Of a stretch of DNA of 32,975 bases, positions 21,957-29,889 are shown piece by piece; position 1 is the stretch's first letter; every line of letters starts with the position of its first letter. This stretch comes from CBFGTJ01 sp965651815 (GTDB lineage: Bacteria > Actinomycetota > Acidimicrobiia > Acidimicrobiales > Microtrichaceae). The notes beneath the pieces were generated by a model. It ran no database searches and was not told where the DNA came from. It saw only the letters and a program-made list of their open reading frames with translations. Where the stretch lies: the NCBI GenBank assembly GCA_965651815.1, contig CBFGTJ010000013.1, positions 1 through 32,975 of the forward strand, written 5' to 3'. Position numbers and translations under genes: made by a program.

Positions 21957-24620
21957 GTGACCACCGCGAACGATCTCGCCGACGTGCTGCTCGACCTGGT
22001 CGAGGCGCAGCTCGCCGCGCTCGCGCGCGGCCCGCTGCCGCGCTTCGAGCTCCCCGGCGCACTGCTCGGCCACGAGGTCGGTGCGGACGTCCGGGCCGAC
22101 CTCCTCTTCACGCTCGGGCTGCTGCACGAGGCGGGCCGCAAGGAGGTCGACGGCATCGATGTGGCCGACGCGATCAGCTCGCTGCTCGCCGGGGTGCACG
22201 GCCGTCGCACCCACACCTTCTACTCGTACCGGGTCGCGGAGACCGTCGCCCGGTACGGCCGGTTCGACGCGGCGAACCCCGTCCTGGCACCGCTGGACGA
22301 CGCGCAGCGCGAGCAGGTCGCGGTCGCCGTCGACTCCACCGAGTGGCTGGAGCTGCTCGACGCGGGGATCCTGCCCCGCAACTACGCCGCGGTGCTCGCG
22401 CGCTGCGAGCACGCGCGCCACCGCCTCGGCCTGCTGCACGACACCACGGTGCTCGACGAGCTGCTCGGCCGGGTCACCGCGATGCTCGGCGGCCACCTCG
22501 ACGACTCCAACGCCCGCATCGGCCGCTACGACATCTACACCGTCGACATCCACCTGTTCTGCGAACCCCTCGCCGCGCAGCTCGGCGAGCCGTGGCGGGC
22601 CGGCGCGCTCGCGGCGCTCGGGCTCGTCGACCGCGTCGCGACCCGCGACGGCGCCGCGGTCCCGTGGGGACGGTCCACCGGGGTGCTCGCGACCTGCCAC
22701 ACGATCGAGCTCGCCGGGCTCGTCGCCCGCCACGACCTCGTCGAGGACGTCGACCGGTGGGTCGCCCGTGCCGAGCAGGCGGCCCCGCAGCTCGACGGGT
22801 GGTTCCGCGACGGCTGGGTCACCGCGCACCAGCACCGCTCCAGCGACCCCTACCGCGGGCTCGACCGGCGGTTGCAGATGACCCTGGACTGCCTCGGCAA
22901 GCTCGTCGACGCCGCCGTGGGGCTCCAGCTGCTCGGCGACCGGCCGGTGCCGCACGACGTGGCGCTCTTCGGCGACCGCGACGAGCTCGTCCTCCTCGAC
23001 GGCGAGCGCAACGCCGCCGTGTGGGCCCACCGGAGCCGGCACACGGCCTTCGACCTCCCGCTCGTGGGAGGCACGACGACCGACTACCTCCCCGCGCCGC
23101 GCAACCCCGGCCTGTTCGAGGTGCCGGTCGGGTCGGCGCTCGTCACCGGCACGCCGTTGCTGCTGCGGGGCGACCGCCGGTTCGCCGCAGGCGGGCTCCC
23201 GGTCGAGCTGCGCCACGAGCCCGGTCGGGTCCACGCCCGCTACGAGGGCTTCCCCGCCGCGGGCCACCTGGAGCCGGAGCCGCCCGAGCGCGACCACGGC
23301 CGCAGCGCCGAGGTGCTGGGCGGGACCCGGGAGGTGACCTGGCGGGTCGAGGGCCGCTCGCTCACGGTCGAGGAGCAGTTGACCTTCGACCAGGTGCCCG
23401 ACTCGGTCACGTTGCAGGTCACCGAGGCGAACGACCGGCCGCTCGCCGTCCGCTTCCACAGCGACGCCCCGCACCGCACCGCGACGGTCGACACCTCCGG
23501 GCTCGCCGAGTACCGCAGCTGCTGGGGAGAGCTGCCTCGGGTGCACCAGATCGACCTCGACCCGGCACCGTCGCTGGGCTTCCGCTGGTCGGTCACCCCG
23601 CTGCTGCGCGTCCTGTCCACCGCGGTCGGCGCCGCGTACAACGACCTCCTCTACGCGCCGCTCGCGGACCGGGTCCGCATCTCCCCGCTCCCGCACTCCG
23701 CCGCGACCGACCCCGCCCGGTTCGCCTCGCTGCTCGAGCGGGTCGACGTGTTCCACCTGCACTGGCCCGAGTGGCTGCTCATCGGCGGGGTCGACGCGCA
23801 CGAGGCGCTCATCGAGGGGCTGCGCCGGGCCCGCGTCCCGGTCGTGTGGACCCAGCACAACCTCCTCGGCCACGACAAGAACCCCGAGACGAGGGCCTTC
23901 TACGAGCGGTGGGCCGCGGCCGTCGACCTCGTCGTGCACCACAGCCGCTGGGGTCGCGACCGGGCGCTGGCCACCTACCGGTACGCGCCGTGGGCCCGGC
24001 ACGTCGTCATTCCGCACGCCCACTTCGGCGCCCCGGGCGGCACCGGGCGCGACCCCGCGGTGCGGGAGTCCGTGGAGCGGGAGCTGGGCCTCCGACCCGG
24101 CGCGCTCCGCCTCGGCGTCGTCGGGGCGCCCCGGGTCGAGAAGGACGTCGAGCTGGTGATGCGGGCGGTCGCGCGCTGCGCCCGCGACGACATCGAGCTG
24201 CTGGTGCTGTCGCTGCGCGGCGACGAGGCCGTGCCGGACGACCCCCGCGTCGTGGCGCGCCGTTACGAGGAGGTGCCCCGCGAGGAGTACGACCGGCGGC
24301 TGCAGGCGATCGACGCGCTCGTCATGCCGTTCGACCCCGACGGCGAGATGCTGACGACCGGGACCGTCGGCGACGCGATCGGCCACGGGCTGCCGACCCT
24401 CGCGTCGTCCTGGGAGTTCCTCGCCGAGGCGCTCGGCGACGCCGCCATCACCTACGGGCGCACCGAGGACGACCTCGTGGCGTGCCTCGACGCGCTGGAC
24501 CGTGCATCGCTCGACCGTGCTGCCGCGGCGGCGGTCGGGCTCCGCCCGCGACACGAATGGCACGTCGTCGCGGACGAGCTGTACGCGGAGCTGGACCGGC
24601 TCCCGGGCCCGCACCACTGA
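21957..24620 (+). CDS. Fusion: alpha-toroid/beta-sandwich region plus GT-B glycosyltransferase
   Basis: An 887-aa protein with two clear parts. Residues about 1-330 are helical, with repeated hydrophobic helices and aromatic/His clusters (TFYSYRVAETVARYGRF, RYDIYTVDIHLFCEPLA, GWVTAHQHRSSDPYRGLDRRLQMT), as in (alpha/alpha) toroid polysaccharide lyases or DUF2264-like enzymes. Residues about 340-530 look like a beta-sandwich, again as in heparinase-type lyases. From about 545 a GT-B glycosyltransferase begins: FHLHWPEWLL (599-608), WTQHNLLGHDKN (631-642), LGVVGAPRVEKDVEL (719-733), and a C-terminal sugar-nucleotide site near MLTTGTVGDAIGHGLPTLAS (798-817). No signal peptide or membrane segment is seen. 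It may both trim or bind and extend a glycan; the exact reaction is unknown. Confidence 0.7.
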   Translation: MTTANDLADVLLDLVEAQLAALARGPLPRFELPGALLGHEVGADVRADLLFTLGLLHEAGRKEVDGIDVADAISSLLAGVHGRRTHTFYSYRVAETVARYGRFDAANPVLAPLDDAQREQVAVAVDSTEWLELLDAGILPRNYAAVLARCEHARHRLGLLHDTTVLDELLGRVTAMLGGHLDDSNARIGRYDIYTVDIHLFCEPLAAQLGEPWRAGALAALGLVDRVATRDGAAVPWGRSTGVLATCHTIELAGLVARHDLVEDVDRWVARAEQAAPQLDGWFRDGWVTAHQHRSSDPYRGLDRRLQMTLDCLGKLVDAAVGLQLLGDRPVPHDVALFGDRDELVLLDGERNAAVWAHRSRHTAFDLPLVGGTTTDYLPAPRNPGLFEVPVGSALVTGTPLLLRGDRRFAAGGLPVELRHEPGRVHARYEGFPAAGHLEPEPPERDHGRSAEVLGGTREVTWRVEGRSLTVEEQLTFDQVPDSVTLQVTEANDRPLAVRFHSDAPHRTATVDTSGLAEYRSCWGELPRVHQIDLDPAPSLGFRWSVTPLLRVLSTAVGAAYNDLLYAPLADRVRISPLPHSAATDPARFASLLERVDVFHLHWPEWLLIGGVDAHEALIEGLRRARVPVVWTQHNLLGHDKNPETRAFYERWAAAVDLVVHHSRWGRDRALATYRYAPWARHVVIPHAHFGAPGGTGRDPAVRESVERELGLRPGALRLGVVGAPRVEKDVELVMRAVARCARDDIELLVLSLRGDEAVPDDPRVVARRYEEVPREEYDRRLQAIDALVMPFDPDGEMLTTGTVGDAIGHGLPTLASSWEFLAEALGDAAITYGRTEDDLVACLDALDRASLDRAAAAAVGLRPRHEWHVVADELYAELDRLPGPHH

Positions 24621-24648
24621 GCTCGCGGCAGCGCACCTGGATCTGCGA

Positions 24649-24670
24649 CGCCGGGCCCGTCGACCCGGCG
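24649..24670. terminator. Hairpin between convergent genes
   Basis: CGCCGGG (24649-24655) and CCCGGCG (24664-24670) form a perfect 7-bp stem with an 8-nt loop, between the ends of the glycosyltransferase fusion gene and the helicase gene. No T-tract; a bidirectional terminator is plausible. Confidence 0.4.
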
Positions 24671-24689
24671 GGCCTCCGCGCCGTGCTGG

Positions 24690-26768
24690 TCAGAGCGACC
24701 AGAGGGCGTGGGTGGCGGCGTCCACCTCGTCGGCCAGGCTGATCCGGTCGCCGAGGTCGAGCGCGACGTCGTCGCCACCGTCGCCCGCGTCGGTCGCCTC
24801 GTCGAACCGGTGCCGCACCGGGGTGAGGAACCGGCTGAGCTGCGCGTACGAGTGCCGGTCGCTGCGTGCCCGGGTGTGGTGGTAGCGCAGCGGGGCGTAC
24901 ACGGTGAGCACGTCGCGGGCGCGGGTGAGCGCGACGTACATGAGCCGCCGCTCCTCCTCCAGGCCCTCGCGGGTGCTGAGGCTCATGTCCGCGGGGAAGG
25001 CGCCGTCGGTCGCGTGGATGACGTGCACCGCGTCCCACTCGCCGCCCTTGGCGGAGTGGACCGTCGACAGCGTCAGGTAGTCGTCGTCCAGGTGCGGCTC
25101 GTCCGCGAGGTCGCCGGTCGACGCCGGCGGTTCGAGCACGAGCTCCGACAGGAACCGGCTGCGGGACGTGTAGCCGCCCGCGGTCACCTGGAGCTGCACC
25201 AGGTCGGCCGCACGCGACTCGACGCGGTCGTAGCGGCGCTCGAAGGTCGACACGAGCCACCTCGACAGGCGCTCCACCTGCACGGCCGGCTCCGGACCGT
25301 CCTCGTCGTCGGGTCCGAGGCACTCGCCCAGGGCGACGGCGAGGGCCGCCGCCTCGTCCCTCGCCCCGGCGGGCAGGGGTGGCGGCTCGGCGAGGAAGCG
25401 CGACAGCGGGTCCCGGTCGCCGTCGGGCTCCGCCACCCCGAGGTGGGCCATCACCCTCGCCACGGTGGCCGGACCGACGCCCGGCAGCGCGCGCAGCACC
25501 CGGTTCCAGGCGAGCTCGTCGTAGGGGTTGTCGAGCAGTCGCAGGAGCGCGACGAGGTCCTTGACGTGCGCCGCCTCCAGGAACTTGAGGCCCCCGAACT
25601 TCAGGTACGGGATGTCGCGCCGGCCCAGCTCGAGCTCGAGCAGGTCGCTGTGGTGCCCGGTGCGGAACAGCACCGCCTGGTCGACCAGCGCGAGGCCCTC
25701 CTCCCGCAGCTCGAGGATGCGGTCGGCCACCGAGCGGGCCTGGCTCACCTCGTCCCTGCAGGTGACCAGGACAGGTCGCCTCCCGCCGCGGCGGTGGGGG
25801 CGGAGGTGCTTGTCGAAGTGGACGTCCGACGCGGCGAGCACGTCGTTGGCGACGTCGAGGATCGGGCCGGTCGAGCGGTAGTTGTCCTCGAGGGTCACCC
25901 TGACCGTGCCGGGGCGGCGGTCGGCGAAGCCCCACATGTTCTCGACCGTCGCCGCCCGGAACCCGTAGATCGCCTGCGCGTCGTCACCGACGACCGTCAC
26001 CGCCGCACCGCGCGCCGCGATGGCGTGCACGATGTCGGCCTGCACCGGGTCGGTGTCCTGGAACTCGTCGACGAGCACGTGGTCGAACCGGCCGGCCACG
26101 CGGTCACCGACCTCGGGTGAGGCGAGCATGGCCCGCCAGAACAGGAGCAGGTCCGCGTAGTCGAGCAGGCGCCGCGCCCGCTTGCGGGCGGTGTACGCGT
26201 CGAACATCGGCGGCATCGCCTCGAGGTGCTCGACGCACCAGGGGTACTCGGCGCGCACGACCTCCTCGAGCCCGCGCTGGGTGCCCACGACGCGCTCGTA
26301 GATCGAGGCGATGGTCTCCTTGCGGGGGAACCGGGGGCCGCCCGTGTCGACGTGCGAGGCGCGCACGATGCCCATGAGGTCCACCGCGTCCGCCTGGTCG
26401 AGCACCGTGAAGCCCTCGTGCAGGCCGATGGCGTGCCCCTCCATCCGCAGCAGGCGGTTCGCCACCGAGTGGAAGGTGCCGCCCCACACCCGCTCGGTCG
26501 CGGAGCCGTCGGTGAGCTGCCCCGCGCGGGTGAGCATCTCCTGCGCGGCGCGGCGCGTGAACGTGAGCAGCAGGATCCGCTCCGGTCGGGTGCCGCCCTC
26601 GATCAGGTGGGCGACGCGGGCCGCCAGCGTGCCCGTCTTGCCGGTGCCCGCCCCCGCGACGACGAGCAGGGACGGACCCTCGTGGGTGACCGCGGCGCGC
26701 TGCGCGTCGTTCAGCCGCTCCAGCCAGCGGGGCTCGGCCGTCTCGGGAGGGTCCTGGGTGCCGAACAT
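24690..26768 (-). CDS. UvrD/Rep-type superfamily 1 DNA helicase
   Basis: A 692-aa 3'-5' SF1A helicase. In order: the Q motif region LNDAQRAAVTHEG (19-31), Walker A GAGTGKT (39-45), motif Ia LLLTFTRRAAQEM, motif II DEFQD (234-238), motif III VVGDDAQAIYGFRAA, motif IV VTLEDNYRSTGPILD, motif V LSTVHSAKGGEWDAV and motif VI RRLMYVALTRARD. All ATPase motifs are intact. It would unwind DNA during repair or replication restart. It is shorter than typical UvrD1/PcrA (about 730-780 aa) and lacks their C-terminal Tudor-like segment as far as I can see, so I give no symbol. TAGGGT at 26778-26783 lies nine bases before the ATG. Confidence 0.93.
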   Translation of the reverse strand: MFGTQDPPETAEPRWLERLNDAQRAAVTHEGPSLLVVAGAGTGKTGTLAARVAHLIEGGTRPERILLLTFTRRAAQEMLTRAGQLTDGSATERVWGGTFHSVANRLLRMEGHAIGLHEGFTVLDQADAVDLMGIVRASHVDTGGPRFPRKETIASIYERVVGTQRGLEEVVRAEYPWCVEHLEAMPPMFDAYTARKRARRLLDYADLLLFWRAMLASPEVGDRVAGRFDHVLVDEFQDTDPVQADIVHAIAARGAAVTVVGDDAQAIYGFRAATVENMWGFADRRPGTVRVTLEDNYRSTGPILDVANDVLAASDVHFDKHLRPHRRGGRRPVLVTCRDEVSQARSVADRILELREEGLALVDQAVLFRTGHHSDLLELELGRRDIPYLKFGGLKFLEAAHVKDLVALLRLLDNPYDELAWNRVLRALPGVGPATVARVMAHLGVAEPDGDRDPLSRFLAEPPPLPAGARDEAAALAVALGECLGPDDEDGPEPAVQVERLSRWLVSTFERRYDRVESRAADLVQLQVTAGGYTSRSRFLSELVLEPPASTGDLADEPHLDDDYLTLSTVHSAKGGEWDAVHVIHATDGAFPADMSLSTREGLEEERRLMYVALTRARDVLTVYAPLRYHHTRARSDRHSYAQLSRFLTPVRHRFDEATDAGDGGDDVALDLGDRISLADEVDAATHALWSL

Positions 26769-26777
26769 GCGTTCGCC

Positions 26778-26783
26778 ACCCTA
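26778..26783 (-). promoter_or_regulatory. -10 element of the helicase gene
   Basis: Read on the minus strand, TAGGGT fits TANNNT and lies 9 bp before the ATG at 26768. It places the promoter between the gene and the large palindrome at 26807-26856. Confidence 0.4.
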
Positions 26784-26806
26784 GCGAACGGCTCCCCCGG
26801 CAGCGG

Positions 26807-26856
26807 GTTCCGTTCGGCGAGCGTCAAGGAAACCCTTGACGCTCGCCGAACAGAAC
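26807..26856. repeat. 50-bp near-perfect palindrome, 4-nt loop
   Basis: A perfect 18-bp inverted repeat (left arm 26812-26829, GTTCGGCGAGCGTCAAGG; right arm 26834-26851) with an AAAC loop. One C/A mismatch (26811/26852) is followed by four more pairs, giving arms of 23 bp in all. It lies 22 bp beyond the stop of the haloalkane dehalogenase gene and upstream of the helicase promoter, both on the minus strand. It may terminate dehalogenase transcription, though no T-tract follows. A dispersed palindromic repeat is the other option. Confidence 0.85.
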
Positions 26857-26878
26857 GGGGGGAGGGGAGGGGACGAGG

Positions 26879-27796
26879 TCAGCTGGTGGCGGCGATGAAG
26901 TCGACCAGCACCTTCGCGAGCTCGGGGCCCCGGTCCTCCTGGAGGAAGTGGCCGCCGCCCTCGATCGTGGTGTGCGGCTGGCCCTTCGTGCCGGGCACCC
27001 GCTCGAGGAAGACCCGCTCGCCGCCCGCGGTGATCGGGTCGCTGTCGCTGAAGGCGCACAGGAACGGCCGCTCGAACCGTGACAGCACCTCCCACGCAGC
27101 GACGTTGTCGTCGTGCGCGGGGTCGTCGGGGGAGGTCGGCACGAGGCTGGGGAAGATCCTGGCGCCGGCGGTGTAGCGGTCGTCGGGGAAGGGCGCGTCG
27201 TAGGCGGCGATGACCTCCGCGCTGAGGTCGGTCGTGGTGCCGCCGTTGATGATCTGGCCGATCGGGAACTCCGGGGACGTCTGCGCGAAGCGCTGCCAGT
27301 TGAGGAACGCCTCGCTCATGCGGCCCTCACCGGTCGGCAGGCCGGTGTTGCCCACCGCGACCCGTGCGTAGCGGCCGGGATCCGCGGCCACGAGCCGCAG
27401 TCCGATCAGCCCGCCCCAGTCCTGGCCGAAGAACGTGATGTCGGACAGCGCGAGTTGGTCGAACAGCAGCGAGCGCATCCACTCGACGTGGCGGGCGTAG
27501 GTGTAGTCCGACTGCTCGGTCGGCTTGTCGCTGCGGCCGAAGCCGACGAGGTCCGGTGCCACGACCCGGTGGCCCGCCTCGACGAGCACCGGGATCACGT
27601 GGCGGTAGAGGAAGCTCCACGACGGCTCGCCGTGCATGAGCAGCACGGGTGCGGCCCCCGCGGGGCCCTCGTCGACGTAGGCCACCCTCAGTCGCGTGCC
27701 GCTGCCGTCACCGGCGTCGACCTCGCCGTAGTGCGGCTCGTAGGGCCAGTCCGGGAGCCCCTCGAAGCGGTCGTCCGGTGTGCGCAGGTAGTCCAC
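26879..27796 (-). CDS. Haloalkane dehalogenase (subfamily HLD-I like)
   Basis: A 305-aa alpha/beta hydrolase. MHGEPSWSFLYR from 54 gives the oxyanion loop in the form seen in DhlA/DmlA-type HLD-I enzymes. D126 in FGQDWGG is the nucleophile and W127 the adjacent halide-binding tryptophan. D253 in FSDSDPI and H283 in GGGHFLQED complete the triad in the HLD-I order. It would replace a carbon-bound halogen by hydroxyl without cofactors. I chose GTG at 27796 because family members start with (M)DYLRTPD and GGGGGA lies seven bases upstream; a GTG at 27826 would add ten residues. Epoxide hydrolases share the fold but have two lid tyrosines that I cannot place here. Confidence 0.85.
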   Translation of the reverse strand: MDYLRTPDDRFEGLPDWPYEPHYGEVDAGDGSGTRLRVAYVDEGPAGAAPVLLMHGEPSWSFLYRHVIPVLVEAGHRVVAPDLVGFGRSDKPTEQSDYTYARHVEWMRSLLFDQLALSDITFFGQDWGGLIGLRLVAADPGRYARVAVGNTGLPTGEGRMSEAFLNWQRFAQTSPEFPIGQIINGGTTTDLSAEVIAAYDAPFPDDRYTAGARIFPSLVPTSPDDPAHDDNVAAWEVLSRFERPFLCAFSDSDPITAGGERVFLERVPGTKGQPHTTIEGGGHFLQEDRGPELAKVLVDFIAATS

Positions 27797-27831
27797 GGTT
27801 CGTCCCCCATGGTCGTCTTGTTGCACCCACT

Positions 27832-28188
27832 GTGCCAGAAGTTCGGTTCTTCGCGTGGGCCGCCTGGAGCGGGTCGGTGGTCGAGGGGGAGGCGCCCCGG
27901 CTGGTCGCGAACGTCGACGCGGCGGTGGGCTCGGCGCTCGATGAGGACCCGGGTCTGCGTGAGCGGCTGCTCGAGGTGTCCTCGATGGCGTCGTTCGGCG
28001 GTCCGGACGTGCTGTCGGTGGTCCCTCGCGTGGAGGGCGCCGAGGCGTTCTCGTTCGGTGCAGGTGAGGGTGGGACCGCGGTCATCGGGTACCGGGGGAC
28101 GTCGCTGGCCGGTGGGGTGTGCGTGCGGGCCGTGCTGAGCGTCGAGGGTCGGGTTCAGGTCGAGCGGGGTGACTGCGGGCTCGACTGA
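27832..28188 (+). CDS. Hypothetical 118-aa protein
   Basis: An open frame starting at GTG 27832, divergent from the dehalogenase gene, with G/C-rich third positions as in the neighbouring genes. It opens with PEVRFFAWAAWSGS, has an acidic helical middle (NVDAAVGSALDEDPGLRERLLEV) and ends in two short strand-like segments and GDCGLD. I recognise no family. No ribosome site is evident, and its start almost touches the upstream region of the divergent gene. It may be a real small gene; codon bias is the only support. Confidence 0.45.
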   Translation: MPEVRFFAWAAWSGSVVEGEAPRLVANVDAAVGSALDEDPGLRERLLEVSSMASFGGPDVLSVVPRVEGAEAFSFGAGEGGTAVIGYRGTSLAGGVCVRAVLSVEGRVQVERGDCGLD

Positions 28189-28206
28189 GGTGCCGTTCCT
28201 CGGGCC

Positions 28207-28250
28207 GGGTCGGTCCGATGAGGACGGGTCGGTCCGATGAGGACGGGTCG
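28207..28250 (+). repeat. 19-bp tandem duplication
   Basis: GGGTCGGTCCGATGAGGAC occurs at 28207-28225 and again, identical, at 28226-28244, followed by the first six bases of a third copy. It lies in the 121-bp gap before the DHFR-like reductase gene, about 60 bp from its start, where copy number could change promoter or leader spacing. Confidence 0.85.
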
Positions 28251-28309
28251 CCCATGCCGTCGGTACAGGTGGCGGCCGGGCGCCGGCACGCGACGACGAG
28301 GAGGACCAG

Positions 28310-28933
28310 ATGGGCACGATCCACATCGACCTGTTCACCACGCTGGACGGCGTGGCCCAGGCACCCGGGGGGCGCGACGAGGACGTCGAGGGCGGGTTCG
28401 AGTTCGGCGGGTGGCAGGCGCCGCTGTTCGACGAGGTCGACGGCGAGCAGGTGGGCGCCGGCATGCACGAGATGGACGCGCTGGTGCTCGGCCGGCGCAC
28501 GTACGACATCTTCGCCGGCTACTGGCCGCACCAGGGCGGCGAGATCGCCGAGCTGTTCAACCGGCTGCCGAAGTACGTCGCCTCGCGCGGCACGCCGGAC
28601 CTGGGGTGGTCCGGGACGACCCAGCTGGGACCCGACCTCGCGGCGTCGGTGGGCGAGCTGCGCGAACGGCACTCGCAGGTGCACGTCATCGGCAGCCTCG
28701 ACCTGGTGCAGACGCTGCTCGCCGAGCGGCTCTACGACCGCCTGAACCTGTGGGTGTACCCGATCGTCCTCGGGAAGGGGAAGAAGGTGTTCGGCGACGG
28801 CGCCGTGCCCTCCAACCTGACGCTGCTCGAGCCCGCGGTCACCTCGCCGAAGGGGGCGGTCATCCTCCACTACGAGCTGGCCGAGGGCGTGCCCGCCACC
28901 GGCACGTTCGAGGAGGAACCGCCGGCCGAGTGA
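28310..28933 (+). CDS. Dihydrofolate reductase/RibD C-terminal family protein
   Basis: A 207-aa reductase-fold protein. IHIDLFTTLDGVAQAPGG (4-21) is the family opening, ALVLGRRTYDIFAGYWP (57-73) the NADPH-binding helix start, IGSLDLVQTLLAERLYDRLNLWVYPIVLGKGKKVFG (127-162) the C-terminal half. These proteins are common in actinobacteria and are usually annotated as dihydrofolate reductase-like, but few have a known substrate; real folate or riboflavin functions are not implied. GAGGAGGA at 28298-28305 precedes the ATG. It stands alone and converges with the metallo-hydrolase gene. Confidence 0.88.
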   Translation: MGTIHIDLFTTLDGVAQAPGGRDEDVEGGFEFGGWQAPLFDEVDGEQVGAGMHEMDALVLGRRTYDIFAGYWPHQGGEIAELFNRLPKYVASRGTPDLGWSGTTQLGPDLAASVGELRERHSQVHVIGSLDLVQTLLAERLYDRLNLWVYPIVLGKGKKVFGDGAVPSNLTLLEPAVTSPKGAVILHYELAEGVPATGTFEEEPPAE

Positions 28934-28957
28934 GGGCCGCCAGCCCAGTGAGGACCG

Positions 28958-28972
28958 CCCGGCGCCGCCGGG
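28958..28972. terminator. Weak hairpin between convergent genes
   Basis: CCCGG (28958-28962) pairs with CCGGG (28968-28972) across 5 nt, between the reductase and the metallo-hydrolase gene ends. Short and without T-tract. Confidence 0.2.
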
Positions 28973-29000
28973 GCGCACCGGGTCGCGGTCGCGTCCGGCG

Positions 29001-29825
29001 TCAGACCTCGACGCGGTGCAGGTCGTCGCCCAGCTCGACGCGGCCGTCGAAGTGGTCGGCGGCGAGCTTGCGCCACGAGTCCTCGTCGCCCGCCTGCAGC
29101 GCCGGCACGTAGTGGGTCAGCACCAGCGTGTGCGCCCCGGCGCGCTGCGCGGTCTGCGCCGCCTGCTCCACCGACGAGTGGTAGTCGAGGATGTCCTGGA
29201 GGCGCTGGATCGGCACCCCGGCGAGGACGTCGGCCCGCAGGACCGTGTGCACGATCGCGTCCGCTCCCCGTGCCAGGCGGTCGAGCGACCCGCACGGCAC
29301 GGTGTCGCCCGCAAGCACCACCGAGCGCCCGTCGTGGTCGACGCGGAAGGCGATGCTCGGCTCGACCGGGCGGTGGTCCGTCGGCGCCGCGGTGACCCGG
29401 ACCGACCCCTCGTCGATCGCCGTCCCCTCGAGCAGCTCGGTCACCTCCACCTGCGGCTCCCAGGTCAGGTCCGCGTGGTGGTGCACCCGGTAGCCGACGT
29501 CGTGGCGGAGCGCCGCGAGCGTCGCGTCGACGACCTCGCGGGTGCCGGGCGGCCCGAAGATCCGAAGCGTCGTCGGCTCCATCGACATGATCCAGCCGGT
29601 GGTGACCACGTCGTTGAGGTCGGTGAGGTGGTCGCTGTGGAGGTGGGTGAGCAGGACCGCGTCGAGCTGGTTCGCGGCGAGGCCGGCCGCGGCCAGGCGC
29701 ATCAGCACCCCGCGCCCCGCGTCGACCAGCAGCGTCGCGCCGCCGGCCCTCACCAGCGTCGAGGGGCCCGCCCGGTGGGGGTCGGGGATGGGGCTCCCGG
29801 TGCCGAGCAGCGTCACCTCGATCAT
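29001..29825 (-). CDS. RNase Z/arylsulfatase-like metallo-beta-lactamase hydrolase
   Basis: A 274-aa metallo-beta-lactamase-fold enzyme. The complete two-zinc ligand set of the RNase Z/ElaC branch is visible: H61, H63, D65, H66 in THLHSDH, H151 in PTDHRP, D174 in LAGDT and H238 in THYVP. The same branch includes the metallo-arylsulfatase of Pseudoalteromonas. No exosite arm of tRNase Z is obvious, and a tRNA role is not needed to explain the context. A TAGGTT -10 box lies six bases before the ATG, and the candidate TetR operator sits just upstream of it. Being divergent from a TetR gene next to a sulfatase, it may hydrolyse sulfate or phosphate esters. That is inference. Confidence 0.85.
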   Translation of the reverse strand: MIEVTLLGTGSPIPDPHRAGPSTLVRAGGATLLVDAGRGVLMRLAAAGLAANQLDAVLLTHLHSDHLTDLNDVVTTGWIMSMEPTTLRIFGPPGTREVVDATLAALRHDVGYRVHHHADLTWEPQVEVTELLEGTAIDEGSVRVTAAPTDHRPVEPSIAFRVDHDGRSVVLAGDTVPCGSLDRLARGADAIVHTVLRADVLAGVPIQRLQDILDYHSSVEQAAQTAQRAGAHTLVLTHYVPALQAGDEDSWRKLAADHFDGRVELGDDLHRVEV

Positions 29826-29831
29826 GGACTG

Positions 29832-29837
29832 AACCTA
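29832..29837 (-). promoter_or_regulatory. -10 element of the metallo-hydrolase gene
   Basis: On the minus strand TAGGTT lies 6 bp before the ATG at 29825, leaderless spacing. The candidate operator at 29842-29860 covers its -35 region. Confidence 0.5.
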
Positions 29838-29841
29838 AGTA

Positions 29842-29860
29842 GTGGCATGATGGGTGTCAA
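29842..29860. promoter_or_regulatory. Candidate TetR operator, site 1
   Basis: GTGGCA-N7-TGTCAA, an imperfect palindrome, lies between the divergent metallo-hydrolase and tetR genes. Spacer length and second half-site are the same as in site 2 before the sulfatase. Position between two promoters suits autorepression. Confidence 0.55.
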
Positions 29861-29889
29861 CAGTTCCCTGGAGCGGAGGAGGCGTGCGG

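Noticed and set aside
22343..24742. 799-codon frame overlapping the glycosyltransferase fusion
   Set aside because: Low-complexity Arg/Ala-rich translation; the other frame carries clear GT-B motifs.
24690..26768. Helicase plus neighbours as a defence island
   Set aside because: The helicase is an ordinary complete UvrD-type protein, and its neighbours are metabolic genes without nuclease or effector domains.
27797..27826. Ten-residue N-terminal extension of the haloalkane dehalogenase
   Set aside because: Family members begin at the DYLRTPD segment, and a purine-rich ribosome site lies right before the later GTG.
29854..29889. Earlier GTG start for the TetR regulator
   Set aside because: It lies inside the candidate operator and has no ribosome site; AGGAGG seven bases before ATG 29890 is much better.
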